From contig NZ_JALHQD010000002.1 in assembly GCF_022842145.1 (NCBI RefSeq), forward strand, positions 248,001-312,000: a DNA stretch of 64,000 nt, written 5' to 3'. Shown here one piece after another: positions 16,020 through 25,290 of this stretch. Numbering within the stretch: position 1 is the stretch's first letter; every line of letters starts with the position of its first letter. The DNA comes from Tabrizicola sp. (GTDB taxonomy: Bacteria; Pseudomonadota; Alphaproteobacteria; Rhodobacterales; Rhodobacteraceae). The notes below the pieces were generated by a model, which was not told the DNA's origin, did no database searches, and saw only the letters and a program-made list of their open reading frames with translations. Made by a program: the position numbers and the translations under genes.

Positions 16020-17128
16020 ACGCCGAACCGCGCCCGCCGCCCGCGCGGCCCGAGGCGCTGGGATTTCTGACCCGATTGGCCCTGTCGCCACGCTTTCACA
16101 AGCTTGCGGCGCGGGTGCCCGGCTTGCGTTGGAAGGCCCGACGCGAGGGCGAGGAGTTGTTCAGCATCCTGTCCGGCTTCGTGCAAAGCCAGGCGCTGGT
16201 GGCTCTGGTCGAGGCGCGGGCGCTGCATTTCCTGGCCTCGGGTCCGATGGAGACCGAGGACCTTTCCCGCCGCTGCGCCATTCAGCCTGCGCCGCTGGTC
16301 GTCCTGCTGAAAGCGGGTGCGGCCCTGAAGCTTCTGTCGCAGGATCGCAAGGGCATGTGGCATCTGGCACCGCGCGGGGCGGCCTTCCTGGCGGTTCCGG
16401 GGCTGGAGCCGATGGTGCGGCACCATCATGTGCTTTACCGCGACCTTTCGGATCCCCTTGCTTTCTTTCGTGGCCAGACCGAGACGGAACTGGCGGGCTT
16501 CTGGCCCTATGTCTTTGGCCCCCTGGCGCAAGAGGATGCGGGGCTGGCCGCGCGCTACAGCCGGTTGATGGCGGAAAGCCAGGTGCTGGTGGCCGAAGAC
16601 ACGATGCGTCTCGTCAGCCTGACACATTGCCAACATCTGTTGGACGTCGGCGGCGGGACCGGGGCCTTCCTGGCCGAGGTCGCCCGTGTGTATCCGCGTC
16701 TGACCTTGTCCTTGTTCGACATGCCGGCTGTGCTTGCGGCTGTCCCCTCTGCCTTGCAGGACAGGCTGCAACTCTGCCCCGGTGATTTCCGCGCCGACCC
16801 CTTTCCGCAAGGGGCCGACACCATCAGCCTGATCCGGGTGCTTTACGATCATTCGGACGTCAGTGTGGGCGCGTTGATCGCCAAGGTTTTCAACAGCTTG
16901 CCGAGCGGCGGCCGCATTCTGATCTCCGAGCCGATGTCCGGCGGCGACCAGCCCGATCCCGCCACGGACGTCTACTTCGCGATCTACACATTGGCGATGC
17001 GGACCGGGCGAACCCGCTCGGCTACCGAGATTGGCCGCATTCTGGGATCTGCCGGCTTCACGGATATCCGCCCGCGCCGGGGTGATCGGCCCTATGTGAC
17101 CTCGGTCGTCACGGCGAAGAAACCGTGA
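16016..17128 (+). CDS. crtF: hydroxyneurosporene O-methyltransferase
   Basis: 370 residues. It methylates the 1-hydroxyl of demethylspheroidene with SAM. The N-terminal half is a winged-helix dimerisation domain and the C-terminal half a Rossmann methyltransferase. The SAM loop is LLDVGGGTGAFLAEV (D210), with the later acidic/aromatic segment SLFDMPAVL and catalytic-region DHSDVSVGALI. The stop is followed by the bchC promoter region with two PpsR sites, so bchC also has its own promoter inside the superoperon. Confidence 0.94.
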   Translation: MNAEPRPPPARPEALGFLTRLALSPRFHKLAARVPGLRWKARREGEELFSILSGFVQSQALVALVEARALHFLASGPMETEDLSRRCAIQPAPLVVLLKAGAALKLLSQDRKGMWHLAPRGAAFLAVPGLEPMVRHHHVLYRDLSDPLAFFRGQTETELAGFWPYVFGPLAQEDAGLAARYSRLMAESQVLVAEDTMRLVSLTHCQHLLDVGGGTGAFLAEVARVYPRLTLSLFDMPAVLAAVPSALQDRLQLCPGDFRADPFPQGADTISLIRVLYDHSDVSVGALIAKVFNSLPSGGRILISEPMSGGDQPDPATDVYFAIYTLAMRTGRTRSATEIGRILGSAGFTDIRPRRGDRPYVTSVVTAKKP

Positions 17129-17172
17129 ACAACCACCGTACTTTCGGTTTGTTCCGCGTTCTGCCGAAAAAG

Positions 17173-17190
17173 TGTCCAATTAGTTTGACA
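17173..17190. promoter_or_regulatory. PpsR/CrtJ operator 1 of the bchC promoter
   Basis: An exact TGT-N12-ACA whose right arm is the last three bases of the -35 box TTGACA (17185-17190). Confidence 0.82.
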
Positions 17191-17212
17191 TCCCAAACTG
17201 TCAGTCTAAACT
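17185..17212 (+). promoter_or_regulatory. sigma70-type bchC promoter
   Basis: TTGACA, a 16-base spacer, then TAAACT, ending 46 bases before the bchC GTG. Both elements are covered by the two PpsR-type palindromes, the classic bchC arrangement of a strong constitutive-looking promoter shut off aerobically. Confidence 0.72.
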
Positions 17213-17216
17213 TACA
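17199..17216. promoter_or_regulatory. PpsR/CrtJ operator 2 of the bchC promoter
   Basis: An exact TGT-N12-ACA, 8 bases after operator 1, covering the -10 box. Confidence 0.82.
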
Positions 17217-17258
17217 CTAAGTGCAAAACCGCACCCGATTCAGGAAAGCCGCAAATAC

Positions 17259-18197
17259 GTGGAAACCCAAGCCGTCATCCTTTCCGGCCCCCGCTCCCTG
17301 CATCTTGGGCAGGTCGGGCTGAAGGCGCCGGTTGATGGCGACGTCGTGGTCCGGGTTCGGCACTCTGGTATTTCCACCGGCACCGAGAAGCTGTTCTGGC
17401 AGGGCACGATGCCGCCGTTCCCGGGCATGGGCTATCCGCTGGTCCCGGGCTACGAAAGCTTCGGCGAAGTGGTGGAGACTTGTGGCGCAACGGGTCTGCG
17501 GGCCGGCGACCATGTCTTCGTCCCGGGCGCGAACTGCTTTCAGGACGGGGTGCGCGGCTTGTTCGGCGGGGCCTCGGGGGTCCTGGTGACGCCCGCCGCA
17601 CGTGTGGCGAAACTGGATGCCGCCCACGGCGAGAAGGGCGCGCTGCTGGCGCTGGCCGCGACGGCTTATCATGCTCTGGCAGGCGGTTCGCTGCCCGACC
17701 TCATCATCGGACACGGCACGCTGGGCCGGCTTCTGGCGCGGATCACCCTTGCGATGGGCGGCCCGGCCCCCACGGTCTGGGAGATCGACGCGGCCCGCCG
17801 CAGTGGTGCAGAGGGTTATCAGGTCATTGCCGCAGAAGACGATTCGCGCCGCGACTACCGGGTCATCCTGGATGCCTCGGGCGCGGCGGGTCTGCTGGAC
17901 ACGCTGGTGCCGCGACTTGCGAAGGGTGGCGAGGTCGTGCTGTGCGGCTTTTACACCGCACCCATCAGTTTCGCCTTCCCGCCCGCCTTCATGAAAGAGC
18001 TGCGGCTGCGCATCGCCAGCGAATGGCAGCCCGCCGATCTGGAGGCGACGCGCCGTCTGATGGACGAGGGTCGTCTGTCGCTGGACGGCCTGATCACCCA
18101 CCGCGCTGACGCCTCGGACGCCGGGGCTGCCTATGAGCGCGCCTTCACCGACTCGACCTGCCTGAAAATGATCCTCGACTGGAGTGCAGAAGCATGA
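17259..18197 (+). CDS. bchC: 2-desacetyl-2-hydroxyethyl bacteriochlorophyllide a dehydrogenase
   Basis: 312 residues, GTG start with AGGAAA upstream. BchC oxidises the C3 hydroxyethyl group to the acetyl of bacteriochlorophyllide a. It belongs to the medium-chain dehydrogenase superfamily: the GroES-like N-terminus reads [31 protein letters not shown] in pieces, and the cofactor domain is [15 protein letters not shown]. No in-frame ATG exists before residue 51, which would remove the conserved N-terminus, so GTG is preferred. The stop overlaps bchX by ATGA. Confidence 0.95.
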   Translation: METQAVILSGPRSLHLGQVGLKAPVDGDVVVRVRHSGISTGTEKLFWQGTMPPFPGMGYPLVPGYESFGEVVETCGATGLRAGDHVFVPGANCFQDGVRGLFGGASGVLVTPAARVAKLDAAHGEKGALLALAATAYHALAGGSLPDLIIGHGTLGRLLARITLAMGGPAPTVWEIDAARRSGAEGYQVIAAEDDSRRDYRVILDASGAAGLLDTLVPRLAKGGEVVLCGFYTAPISFAFPPAFMKELRLRIASEWQPADLEATRRLMDEGRLSLDGLITHRADASDAGAAYERAFTDSTCLKMILDWSAEA

Positions 18198-19198
18198 CGC
18201 TTGATATCCCGAACCTGAAGGATTTCGACGCCCGCCTGCGCGCCGAAGCGCAGGAAGAACCCTCGCTGGAAGTGCCTCAGGACCCGCCATCGAAGAAGAC
18301 GCAGATCATCGCAATCTACGGCAAGGGCGGCATCGGCAAGTCGTTCACGCTGGCCAACCTGAGCCACATGATGGCCGAGATGGGCAAGCGCGTGCTGCTC
18401 ATCGGCTGCGATCCGAAGTCGGACACGACCAGCCTTCTGTTCGGTGGGAAAGCCTGCCCGACAATCATCGAGACCTCCACCCGCAAGAAGCTTGCCGGTG
18501 AAGAGGTGAAGATCGGTGACGTCTGCTTCAAGCGCGGCGGCGTCTTCGCGATGGAACTGGGTGGCCCGGAGGTCGGTCGCGGTTGCGGCGGGCGCGGGAT
18601 CATCCACGGGTTTGAACTGCTGGAGAAGCTGGGGTTCCATGACTGGGACTTCGATTATGTGCTGCTGGACTTCCTCGGCGACGTGGTCTGCGGTGGTTTC
18701 GGCCTGCCGATTGCCCGCGACATGGCGCAGAAGGTGATCGTGGTCGGCTCGAACGACCTGCAGTCGCTGTATGTGGCGAACAACGTCTGCTCGGCGGTGG
18801 AATACTTCCGCAAGCTGGGTGGGAACGTCGGTGTGGCAGGGCTGGTCATCAACAAGGATGACGGAACCGGCGAGGCTGCGGCCTTTGCCAAGGCGGTCAA
18901 CATTCCGGTGCTGGCCTCGATCCCCGCAGATGATGACCTGCGGCGGAAATCGGCGAATTATCAGATCGTTGGGACCAACGCGACGCAATGGGGTGCCTTG
19001 TTCGAGGTGCTGGCCTGTGCCGTCGCAGACGCCCCGCCGCTGCGCCCGAAGCCTTTGACCCAGGATGGACTGCTGGGGTTGTTCGATGCCGAAACGACCG
19101 GCTCGAACTTCGTCCTTGATCCTGCGACGGACGCCGACATGCGCGGGTCGTTCGCGGCCGTGAAACCCAGCCTGGAAGTGGTTTACGACAATGTTTGA
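18194..19198 (+). CDS. bchX: chlorophyllide a reductase iron protein
   Basis: 334 residues, the nitrogenase NifH-like ATPase that passes electrons to BchYZ for reducing ring B. The P-loop GKGGIGKS is at residues 43-50. The [4Fe-4S] cysteines are in GRGCGGRGI and [10 protein letters not shown], with switch motif [15 protein letters not shown]. An acidic N-terminal extension of ~35 residues precedes the ATPase core, as in other BchX. Its TGA lies inside the start of a 22-codon mini-ORF that links it to bchY. Confidence 0.96.
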   Translation: MTLDIPNLKDFDARLRAEAQEEPSLEVPQDPPSKKTQIIAIYGKGGIGKSFTLANLSHMMAEMGKRVLLIGCDPKSDTTSLLFGGKACPTIIETSTRKKLAGEEVKIGDVCFKRGGVFAMELGGPEVGRGCGGRGIIHGFELLEKLGFHDWDFDYVLLDFLGDVVCGGFGLPIARDMAQKVIVVGSNDLQSLYVANNVCSAVEYFRKLGGNVGVAGLVINKDDGTGEAAAFAKAVNIPVLASIPADDDLRRKSANYQIVGTNATQWGALFEVLACAVADAPPLRPKPLTQDGLLGLFDAETTGSNFVLDPATDADMRGSFAAVKPSLEVVYDNV

Positions 19199-19259
19199 TC
19201 TGGAAGCCCTGGCGATCATCGAACAGGCGCTGAAGGCGCTGGCGGAGGCTCGCAAGTGA
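19191..19259 (+). CDS. possible 22-residue coupling ORF between bchX and bchY
   Basis: ATG at 19191 overlaps the bchX stop (19196-19198), and the TGA at 19257-19259 overlaps the bchY GTG (19256). The peptide [20 protein letters not shown] is amphipathic-helix-like and Ala/Leu/Glu-rich, with codon use like the neighbours. It fills the otherwise unexplained 57-base gap exactly, so it may be a translational coupler or a small protein. I do not recognise a family, and chance occurrence is possible. Confidence 0.4.
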   Translation: MFDLEALAIIEQALKALAEARK

Positions 19260-20761
19260 GCGACCTCGCCGCCACTCCTCCGGTCGACGGGATGGGCTGC
19301 CACGCGGGTGCGGGGCAGATGGCGGAGTCTGCGCGGGCGGCGGGCAATTCGGAAATCCTGGACCGTTACGCGGCGGACTATCCGCAGGGGCCGCATGACA
19401 AGCCGCAGTCGATGTGCCCGGCTTTCGGCAGCTTGCGCGTAGGACTGCGGATGCGTCGGGTGGCGACGGTGCTGTCTGGCTCGGCTTGCTGCGTCTATGG
19501 CCTGACCTTCGTGTCGCATTTCTACGGTGCCCGCCGGTCAGTCGGTTATGTGCCCTTCAACTCGGAGTCGCTGGTGACCGGCAAGCTCTTCGAGGACATC
19601 CGCGACGCGGTGCATGAGCTGGCGGACCCGGACCGTTATGACGCGGTGGTGGTGACGAACCTCTGCGTGCCGACGGCTTCCGGCGTGCCGCTGCGGTTGC
19701 TGCCCAACGAGATCAACGGCGTGCGGATCATCGGCATCGACGTGCCGGGGTTCGGGGTGCCGACCCATGCCGAGGCGAAGGACGTGCTGGCCGGTGCCAT
19801 GCTGGCCTATGCCCGTTCCGAGATTCAGGCGGGTCCCGTGGCGGCCCCGGCCCAAGGACGCAGTGACCGCCCGACGGTCACGCTTCTGGGCGAGATGTTC
19901 CCCGCCGACCCGATGATGATCGGCGCGATGCTGGCCCCGATGGGACTGGCTGCGGGTCCCGTGGTGCCGTGCCGCGAGTGGCGTGAGTTGTACGCGGCGC
20001 TGGATTCCGGCGTCGTGGCGGCGATCCATCCGTTCTACACCGCCTCGATCCGTGAGTTCCAAGCGGCGGGTCGGACTGTCGTCGGCTCGGCCCCGGTGGG
20101 GCATGACGGGACGATGGACTGGCTGGCGGCGATTGGCGCGGCTTACAACGTGGCACCCGACCTGATTGCGGCGGCACAGAATGCCTTTGGACCGGCGATC
20201 AAGGGGGCCTTGGCCGCGAACCCGATCACCGGACGGATCACACTGTCGGGCTATGAAGGGTCCGAACTTCTGGTCGCCCGACTGCTGATCGAAAGCGGAG
20301 CGGATGTGCCTTACGTCGGCACCGCCTGCCCGAAGAACGAATGGTCGGCCGCTGACCGCGCCTGGCTGGAGGCCAAGGGCTGCGTGGTGAAATACCGCGC
20401 CAGCCTTGAGGATGACCTGGCCGCGATGGAGGCGTTCAAGCCGGATCTGGCGGTCGGGACGACTCCGGTCGTGCAGAAGGCCAAGGAGCGGGGGGTTCCG
20501 TCCCTGTACTTCACCAACCTGATTTCCGCGCGGCCCCTGATGGGACCGGCGGGCGCAGGATCGCTGGCGCAGGTCGTCAATGCCGCGATGGGCAACAAGA
20601 CCCGGATGGAGGGCATGAAGGCCTTCTTCGAAGGGGTTGGCCGGGACGATACGGCGGGCATCTGGGAAGGTGCTCCGAACCTGCGGCCGGACTTCCGCGC
20701 GATCCACCAGAAGAAACTCGACAAGGCGGCCAAGGCTGCACGCGCCGAGGAGATGATCTGA
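19256..20761 (+). CDS. bchY: chlorophyllide a reductase subunit Y
   Basis: 501 residues, GTG start. This NifD-like subunit forms the BchYZ heterotetramer holding the catalytic Fe-S cluster that reduces chlorophyllide a. Candidate cluster cysteines are C54 in SMCPAFG, C78/C79 in SGSACCVYG and C137 in [10 protein letters not shown]. Other blocks are [13 protein letters not shown] and [14 protein letters not shown]. It is coupled to bchZ by TGATG. Reduction of C7=C8 by BchXYZ converts the chlorin to a bacteriochlorin, giving the near-infrared absorption. Confidence 0.96.
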   Translation: MSDLAATPPVDGMGCHAGAGQMAESARAAGNSEILDRYAADYPQGPHDKPQSMCPAFGSLRVGLRMRRVATVLSGSACCVYGLTFVSHFYGARRSVGYVPFNSESLVTGKLFEDIRDAVHELADPDRYDAVVVTNLCVPTASGVPLRLLPNEINGVRIIGIDVPGFGVPTHAEAKDVLAGAMLAYARSEIQAGPVAAPAQGRSDRPTVTLLGEMFPADPMMIGAMLAPMGLAAGPVVPCREWRELYAALDSGVVAAIHPFYTASIREFQAAGRTVVGSAPVGHDGTMDWLAAIGAAYNVAPDLIAAAQNAFGPAIKGALAANPITGRITLSGYEGSELLVARLLIESGADVPYVGTACPKNEWSAADRAWLEAKGCVVKYRASLEDDLAAMEAFKPDLAVGTTPVVQKAKERGVPSLYFTNLISARPLMGPAGAGSLAQVVNAAMGNKTRMEGMKAFFEGVGRDDTAGIWEGAPNLRPDFRAIHQKKLDKAAKAARAEEMI

Positions 20762-22239
20762 TGCTGGTGCAGGATCATGACCGGGCGGGCGGCTACTGGG
20801 GGGCGATCTATGCCTTCTGCGCCGTGAAGGGCCTGCAGGTCGTCATCGACGGACCGGTGGGGTGTGAGAACCTGCCGGTGACGTCCGTGCTGCACTATAC
20901 CGATGCCTTGCCGCCGCATGAGTTGCCCATCGTGGTGACGGGTCTGGGCGAAGGCGAGATGACCTCGGGGACCGAAGCCTCGATGGCGCGGGCCTGGAAG
21001 ACTTTGGACCCGGCGCTGCCTGCGGTGGTGGTGACGGGAAGCATTGCCGAGATGATCGGCGGGGGCGTGACGCCTGCCGGGACGAACATCCAGCGCTTCC
21101 TGCCGCGGACGATCGACGAGGATCAGTGGCAGTGCGCCGACCGCGCGATGACCTGGATCTTCACCGAGTTCGGGATGACCAAGGGCCGGATGCCTCCCGA
21201 AACTACCCGCGATCCGGGGCAACGCCCGCGCGTCAATATCCTGGGGCCAATGTACGGCACCTTCAACATGGCGTCGGACCTCCATGAGATCCGCCGTCTG
21301 GTCGAAGGCATCGGGGCTGACATCAACATGGTGATGCCGCTGGGCGCGCATCTGGCCGAGATGCGGAACCTGGTCAACGCCGACGCCAACGTGGTGATGT
21401 ACCGCGAGTTTGGCCGGGGCTTGGCCGAATGTCTGGGCAAGCCCTACCTGCAGGCACCGATGGGGCTGGAGTCGACGACGCTGTTCCTGCGCACTTTGGG
21501 CGAGATGCTGGGGCTGGACCCTGAACCGTTCATCGAGCGGGAGAAGCATTCGACGTTGAAGCCCCTGTGGGACCTCTGGCGGTCGGTGACGCAGGATTTC
21601 TTTGCGACGGCCAGCTTCGCCATCGTCGCGAACGAGACCTACACGCGCGGCATCCGCAAGTATCTGGAAGACGACCTTGGCCTGCCTTGCGCCTTCGCGG
21701 TGCCGCGGCTGGCGGGGCAGAAGACCAACAACGAGGGCGTGCGCGCGCTGCTGAAGCAGCACCGGCCGCTGATCGTGATGGGGTCGATCAACGAGAAGAT
21801 GTACCTGGCCGAGCTGAAAGGTGGACATGGACCCGCGCCAAGTTTCATTCCGGCCAGCTTCCCGGGCGCCGCGATCCGTCGCGCCACGGGGACGCCGTTC
21901 ATGGGCTACGCCGGTGCAGTCTATCTGTTGCAGGAAGTCTGCAACGGCCTTTTCGACGCGCTGTTCCACATCCTGCCCCTGGGCAGCGAAATGGACAGCG
22001 CGGCGGCCACACCGACCACCCTGCGCCGCGACATGCCCTGGGACACCGACGCCCAGCTGGCGCTGGACCGTATCCTGCAGCAGCACCCGGTGCTGACCCG
22101 CATTTCCGCTGCCCGCACCTTGCGGGACGCGGCTGAAAAGACCGCGCTCGACCACGGGGCCGAGCGGGTCATCCTGGAATTTGTCGAACCCCTGGCAGGC
22201 GGAAGCCCGGCAGCGGTTGATAGGGGAGAGAGAACATGA
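20761..22239 (+). CDS. bchZ: chlorophyllide a reductase subunit Z
   Basis: 492 residues, NifK-like partner of BchY. The cluster-region Cys is in [20 protein letters not shown] (C35), with later blocks [16 protein letters not shown] and [20 protein letters not shown]. The C-terminal ~100 residues ([19 protein letters not shown]) form the helical BchZ/ChlB-type tail. Its final codons overlap the pufQ start. In Rhodobacter the puf promoters lie inside this 3' part, but I could not pick them out by eye. Confidence 0.96.
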   Translation: MLVQDHDRAGGYWGAIYAFCAVKGLQVVIDGPVGCENLPVTSVLHYTDALPPHELPIVVTGLGEGEMTSGTEASMARAWKTLDPALPAVVVTGSIAEMIGGGVTPAGTNIQRFLPRTIDEDQWQCADRAMTWIFTEFGMTKGRMPPETTRDPGQRPRVNILGPMYGTFNMASDLHEIRRLVEGIGADINMVMPLGAHLAEMRNLVNADANVVMYREFGRGLAECLGKPYLQAPMGLESTTLFLRTLGEMLGLDPEPFIEREKHSTLKPLWDLWRSVTQDFFATASFAIVANETYTRGIRKYLEDDLGLPCAFAVPRLAGQKTNNEGVRALLKQHRPLIVMGSINEKMYLAELKGGHGPAPSFIPASFPGAAIRRATGTPFMGYAGAVYLLQEVCNGLFDALFHILPLGSEMDSAAATPTTLRRDMPWDTDAQLALDRILQQHPVLTRISAARTLRDAAEKTALDHGAERVILEFVEPLAGGSPAAVDRGERT

Positions 22240-22466
22240 GTGACCAGAGCTACATCAGCCACGTCCATCTCAAGTCGCCGCCAAAGCGCACGCCGAAGGC
22301 GGAATACGCCACCTACTTCGGGCTGATCCTGATGCTGGCGCTGCCGGTGCAGTGCCTGGTCTGGCTCGGCTCGGCTCTCCGCCACATGCACCTTCCGGCG
22401 CAAGGTCCCCTGGCGCGCGCGCTGCGCGACGCCGAGGAGATCACGCCCTCGATCTTCCGCCCCTGA
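22236..22466 (+). CDS. pufQ: PufQ, bacteriochlorophyll-precursor-binding assembly protein
   Basis: 76 residues, ATG overlapping the bchZ stop. It has one membrane helix ([21 protein letters not shown], about residues 27-47) flanked by a basic N-terminal side ([11 protein letters not shown]) and a C-terminal amphipathic tail ending ITPSIFRP. PufQ is required for normal bacteriochlorophyll levels in R. capsulatus and is thought to carry pigment precursors. Position and topology are diagnostic. Confidence 0.9.
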   Translation: MSDQSYISHVHLKSPPKRTPKAEYATYFGLILMLALPVQCLVWLGSALRHMHLPAQGPLARALRDAEEITPSIFRP

Positions 22467-22506
22467 ACAGGCGGGGAACTCACGGCCTGACGCGGTGCGC
22501 CCGCCC

Positions 22507-22558
22507 GTCCGGTGAAGCCTTCGGGAGGGGCGAGGGGAAACCCTCGGCCCTGCCGGAC
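22507..22558 (+). promoter_or_regulatory. structured leader between pufQ and pufB
   Basis: The outer stem GTCCGG/CCGGAC (22507-22512 with 22553-22558) encloses the GAAA-tetraloop hairpin CGAGGG-GAAA-CCCTCG (22531-22546). Such 5' structures precede pufB in Rhodobacter and affect processing of the highly expressed pufBA mRNA segment. Confidence 0.5.
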
Positions 22559-22584
22559 CAGACGGAGCAGCAGTCCGCTGTCCC

Positions 22585-22635
22585 GTGAACCCAGCCGCAG
22601 GGTATGCGGCGTCAGTCACCCCTTTCGGAGGATAA
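22585..22635 (+). CDS. pufK: PufK-like leader ORF (16 residues)
   Basis: A GTG ORF reading [16 protein letters not shown] and ending TAA one base before the pufB ATG, so that its last codons contain the pufB Shine-Dalgarno (CGGAGG). R. sphaeroides has a short pufK ORF in the same place, whose translation gates pufB. This one has a weak ribosome site and a non-ATG start, so it is a candidate only. Confidence 0.45.
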   Translation: MNPAAGYAASVTPFGG

Positions 22636-22636
22636 C

Positions 22637-22786
22637 ATGGCTGATAAATCCGACCTGAGTTTCACAGGTCTCACCGACGAGCAGGCGCAAGAACTGCACT
22701 CCGTCTACATGAGCGGGCTTTGGCTGTTCACAGCCATCGCCGTGGTTGCTCACCTGGCGGTCTACATCTGGCGTCCGTGGTTCTGA
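22637..22786 (+). CDS. pufB: light-harvesting 1 beta polypeptide
   Basis: 49 residues. It has one membrane helix; the bacteriochlorophyll-ligating His is H39 in [13 protein letters not shown], with the conserved second His H21 at the N-terminal side ([10 protein letters not shown]). The N-terminus [19 protein letters not shown] is typical of Rhodobacter LH1 beta. It has a strong Shine-Dalgarno CGGAGG and is followed after 13 bases by pufA. Each LH1 alpha/beta pair binds two BChl a and carotenoid around the reaction centre. Confidence 0.97.
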   Translation: MADKSDLSFTGLTDEQAQELHSVYMSGLWLFTAIAVVAHLAVYIWRPWF

Positions 22787-22799
22787 GGAGGAACGAGAA

Positions 22800-22982
22800 A
22801 TGTCCAAGTTCTACAAAATCTGGCTGATCTTCGATCCTCGTCGCGTCTTCGTGGCACAGGGCGTGTTCCTGTTCCTCTTGGCGGCAATGATCCACCTCGT
22901 GCTGCTCAGCACGCCGGCCTACAACTGGTTCGACATCGCGAATGCCAAGTACGGCTACGCGGCTGCTCCTGTCAGCGAATAA
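22800..22982 (+). CDS. pufA: light-harvesting 1 alpha polypeptide
   Basis: 60 residues with the N-terminal [17 protein letters not shown]. Its membrane helix carries the BChl-ligating H32 ([13 protein letters not shown]) and the downstream W43, used for hydrogen bonding and spectral tuning. Shine-Dalgarno GAGGAACGAG. The stop is followed by a strong hairpin that protects pufBA mRNA. It pairs with PufB in the LH1 ring. Confidence 0.97.
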   Translation: MSKFYKIWLIFDPRRVFVAQGVFLFLLAAMIHLVLLSTPAYNWFDIANAKYGYAAAPVSE

Positions 22983-23000
22983 GGTCCTACGCATCGTCGG

Positions 23001-23030
23001 GGGCGGCGCAGCCTTGTGCCCGCCGCCCCT
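23001..23030 (+). terminator. pufBA-pufLM intercistronic stem-loop
   Basis: A perfect 9-bp GC stem, GGGGCGGCG (23001-23009) with CGCCGCCCC (23022-23030), and a 12-base loop; no T-run. In Rhodobacter this hairpin blocks 3' exonuclease decay, raising pufBA over pufLMX mRNA and so setting the antenna to reaction-centre ratio. A weaker second stem (CCGCC...GGCGG, 23066-23085) follows. Confidence 0.75.
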
Positions 23031-23116
23031 GGCAACCTGACGGCTGACACACATCCGGTCCGCCACCGCCTGCGCCCGACGGCGGCACGACCCGATAAAA
23101 AAAGCGAGAGGGAAGC

Positions 23117-23965
23117 ATGGCACTGCTCAGCTTCGAACGAAAATACCGCGTGCCGGGGGGCACGCTGATCGGGGGCAATCTATTCGACTTTTGGGTCGGC
23201 CCCTTCTATGTCGGGTTCTTCGGGGTCCTGACCTTCTTCTTCGCCGCGCTTGGCACCATGCTGATCCTGTATGGCGCCGTGCTGCAAGGCACCTGGAACC
23301 CCTGGCTTATCTCGATCAACCCGCCACCCGTGGAAATGGGCTTGGCGATGGCGCCGCTTCGCGAGGGCGGGCTTTGGCAGATCATCACGATCTGCGCCAC
23401 CGGAGCCTTCGTGGCCTGGGCCCTGCGTGAGGTCGAAATCTGCCGCAAGCTTGGCATCGGCTACCACGTGCCCTTCGCCTTCGGTGTCGCGATCTTCGCC
23501 TATGTCACCCTGGTGGTGATCCGCCCGGTTCTGATGGGCTCCTGGGGCTATGCCTTTCCCTACGGGATCTGGACGCACCTCGATTGGGTGTCGAACACGG
23601 GCTACACCTACGGCAACTTCCACTACAATCCGGCGCACATGATCGCGGTGAGCTTCTTCTTCACCACGGCCCTGGCCCTGTCGCTGCATGGCGCGCTGAT
23701 CCTGTCGGCGGCAAACCCTGAAAAGGGCAAGGAAATGCGGACGCCCGACCACGAGGACACCTATTTCCGTGACCTGATCGGCTATTCGGTCGGCACGCTG
23801 GGCATCCACCGCGTCGGCCTGTTGCTGGCTCTGAACGCCGGGTTCTGGTCGGCGGTCTGCATCGTGATCTCGGGCACGATCTGGTTCGACCAGTGGGTCG
23901 TCTGGTGGGACTGGTGGCTGCAGCTGCCCTGGTGGGCTGGCATCGAGGGAGGCGTAAATGGCTGA
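23117..23965 (+). CDS. pufL: photosynthetic reaction centre L subunit
   Basis: 282 residues, five membrane helices. Pigment and iron ligands are at the standard sites (numbering with Met1): H154 and H174 for bacteriochlorophylls, H191 and H231 for the non-haem iron, and E213 and the DHED region for proton delivery to QB. The N-terminus [19 protein letters not shown] is typical. It overlaps pufM by 8 bases. With PufM and PuhA (outside this window) it carries out light-driven quinone reduction. Confidence 0.98.
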   Translation: MALLSFERKYRVPGGTLIGGNLFDFWVGPFYVGFFGVLTFFFAALGTMLILYGAVLQGTWNPWLISINPPPVEMGLAMAPLREGGLWQIITICATGAFVAWALREVEICRKLGIGYHVPFAFGVAIFAYVTLVVIRPVLMGSWGYAFPYGIWTHLDWVSNTGYTYGNFHYNPAHMIAVSFFFTTALALSLHGALILSAANPEKGKEMRTPDHEDTYFRDLIGYSVGTLGIHRVGLLLALNAGFWSAVCIVISGTIWFDQWVVWWDWWLQLPWWAGIEGGVNG

Positions 23966-24881
23966 GTATCAGAACATCTTCACCCAGGTGCAGGTGCGTG
24001 GCGCCCCCGAAATGGGAATGACCGAAAACGTCGAGTTGTCCAACCGGACCCGGGGGGCCACCTTCTCGAACCTGGCCGGCTGGATTGGCAACGCCCAGCT
24101 TGGACCCGTGTACCTTGGCACGATGGGAGTGATCTCGCTGGCCGCCGGTGTGGCGTGGTTCGTCACTGTCGGGCTTTGGTACTGGCATCTTGCGGGCTTC
24201 AACCCGGCCGTGTTCCTGCGCGACCTCTTCTGGTTCAGCCTGGAACCCCCGGCTGAAGAATACGGCCTGGGCTTCGCGCCTCTGGCCGAAGGAGGGGTCT
24301 GGATCATCGCCAGCTTCTTCCTTCTGATCAGCGTCTGTGCCTGGTGGGTCCGCACCTACCTGCGGGCGCAGGCCCTGGGGATGGGCAAGCACGTCAGCTG
24401 GGCCTTCGCCTCGGCGATCTGGCTTTTCCTGGTGCTGGGCCTGTTCCGTCCGATCCTGATGGGCAGCTGGAGCCACGCCGTGCCTTACGGCATCTTCAGC
24501 CACCTCGACTGGACCAACAACTTCTCGCTGCAATACGGCAACCTGTTCTACAACCCCTTCCACGCGCTGAGCATCGTCTTCCTTTACGGATCGGCACTGC
24601 TCTTTGCGATGCACGGGGCGACGATCCTGGCCGTCAGCCGCTTTGGCGGCGACCGGGAGCTTGAGCAGATCGCCGACCGCGGCACGGCGTCCGAACGGGC
24701 GGCTCTCTTCTGGCGCTGGACCATGGGGTTCAACGCGACGATGGAAGGGATCCACCGCTGGGCCTGGTGGTTTGCCGTGCTGGTCACTCTGACCGGCGGT
24801 ATCGGCATCCTGCTGACGGGCACGGTCGTCGACAACTGGTACGTCTGGGCACAAGAGCACGGCTACGCGCCGCTCGACTAA
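23958..24881 (+). CDS. pufM: photosynthetic reaction centre M subunit
   Basis: 307 residues. H182 and H202 (bacteriochlorophylls), H219, H266 and E234 (non-haem iron) fall at exactly the R. sphaeroides numbers. Five helices are visible, and the C-terminus ends HGYAPLD without an extension for a tetrahaem cytochrome. The next gene is pufX, not pufC. The start overlaps pufL, favouring equimolar synthesis. Confidence 0.98.
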   Translation: MAEYQNIFTQVQVRGAPEMGMTENVELSNRTRGATFSNLAGWIGNAQLGPVYLGTMGVISLAAGVAWFVTVGLWYWHLAGFNPAVFLRDLFWFSLEPPAEEYGLGFAPLAEGGVWIIASFFLLISVCAWWVRTYLRAQALGMGKHVSWAFASAIWLFLVLGLFRPILMGSWSHAVPYGIFSHLDWTNNFSLQYGNLFYNPFHALSIVFLYGSALLFAMHGATILAVSRFGGDRELEQIADRGTASERAALFWRWTMGFNATMEGIHRWAWWFAVLVTLTGGIGILLTGTVVDNWYVWAQEHGYAPLD

Positions 24882-24891
24882 GGAGGTCGAA

Positions 24892-25122
24892 ATGCCGAAC
24901 GACTATTTCAACGAGACCAAGCAGACCAACCTGGTATTCTGGAGCCTTGGTCAGATGCTGAAGGGGGCGGGTTACGCCGCCGCCTTCGTCATCGCCATCT
25001 CGCTGTTCGTCTGGGCGATCTACCTGGTCGGGCTCTTGCTGCCCGAGGAAAGCCGTCAGACGCCTTCGCCTTACGGTTCGCTTGAGACGCCGCTGGTGGC
25101 CGAGGGTCACGACCTGGCCTGA
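24892..25122 (+). CDS. pufX: PufX, LH1-reaction centre core organising protein
   Basis: 76 residues with a perfect Shine-Dalgarno AAGGAGGTCGAA. It has one membrane helix (about residues 25-50, GAGYAAAFVIAISLFVWAIY) preceded by the Gly-containing segment GQMLKGAG and followed by a flexible tail. PufX opens the LH1 ring for quinone exchange and, in some species, dimerises cores. It occurs only in the Rhodobacter group, so it is the best taxonomic marker here. Confidence 0.94.
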   Translation: MPNDYFNETKQTNLVFWSLGQMLKGAGYAAAFVIAISLFVWAIYLVGLLLPEESRQTPSPYGSLETPLVAEGHDLA

Positions 25123-25126
25123 AACC

Positions 25127-25157
25127 GTCGGGTCCGGAGCCAGTCTCCGGACCCGAC
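25127..25157 (+). terminator. puf operon 3' hairpin
   Basis: A perfect 13-bp stem, GTCGGGTCCGGAG (25127-25139) and CTCCGGACCCGAC (25145-25157), loop CCAGT, starting 4 bases after the pufX stop. There is no T-tract, so it is likely an mRNA 3' stabiliser or a leaky terminator that lets some transcripts reach dxs. Confidence 0.75.
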
Positions 25158-25238
25158 AAGCCGATCCTGACCCTCCCACGGGTCCGGATGTCGGGACCTC
25201 CGGGCCCCGGTTCCCTTCCTGTCGGACGACAGGCACTT

Positions 25239-25267
25239 GTGCCGTGTGGCATCAACCCACACGGCAC
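25239..25267 (+). promoter_or_regulatory. hairpin in the dxs leader
   Basis: A perfect 11-bp stem, GTGCCGTGTGG (25239-25249) and CCACACGGCAC (25257-25267), loop CATCAAC, followed by CCTTT. It ends 23 bases before the dxs ATG. It could terminate puf transcripts or gate dxs translation. Confidence 0.55.
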
Positions 25268-25290
25268 CCTTTGCCCGAAAGGAGCAAACC

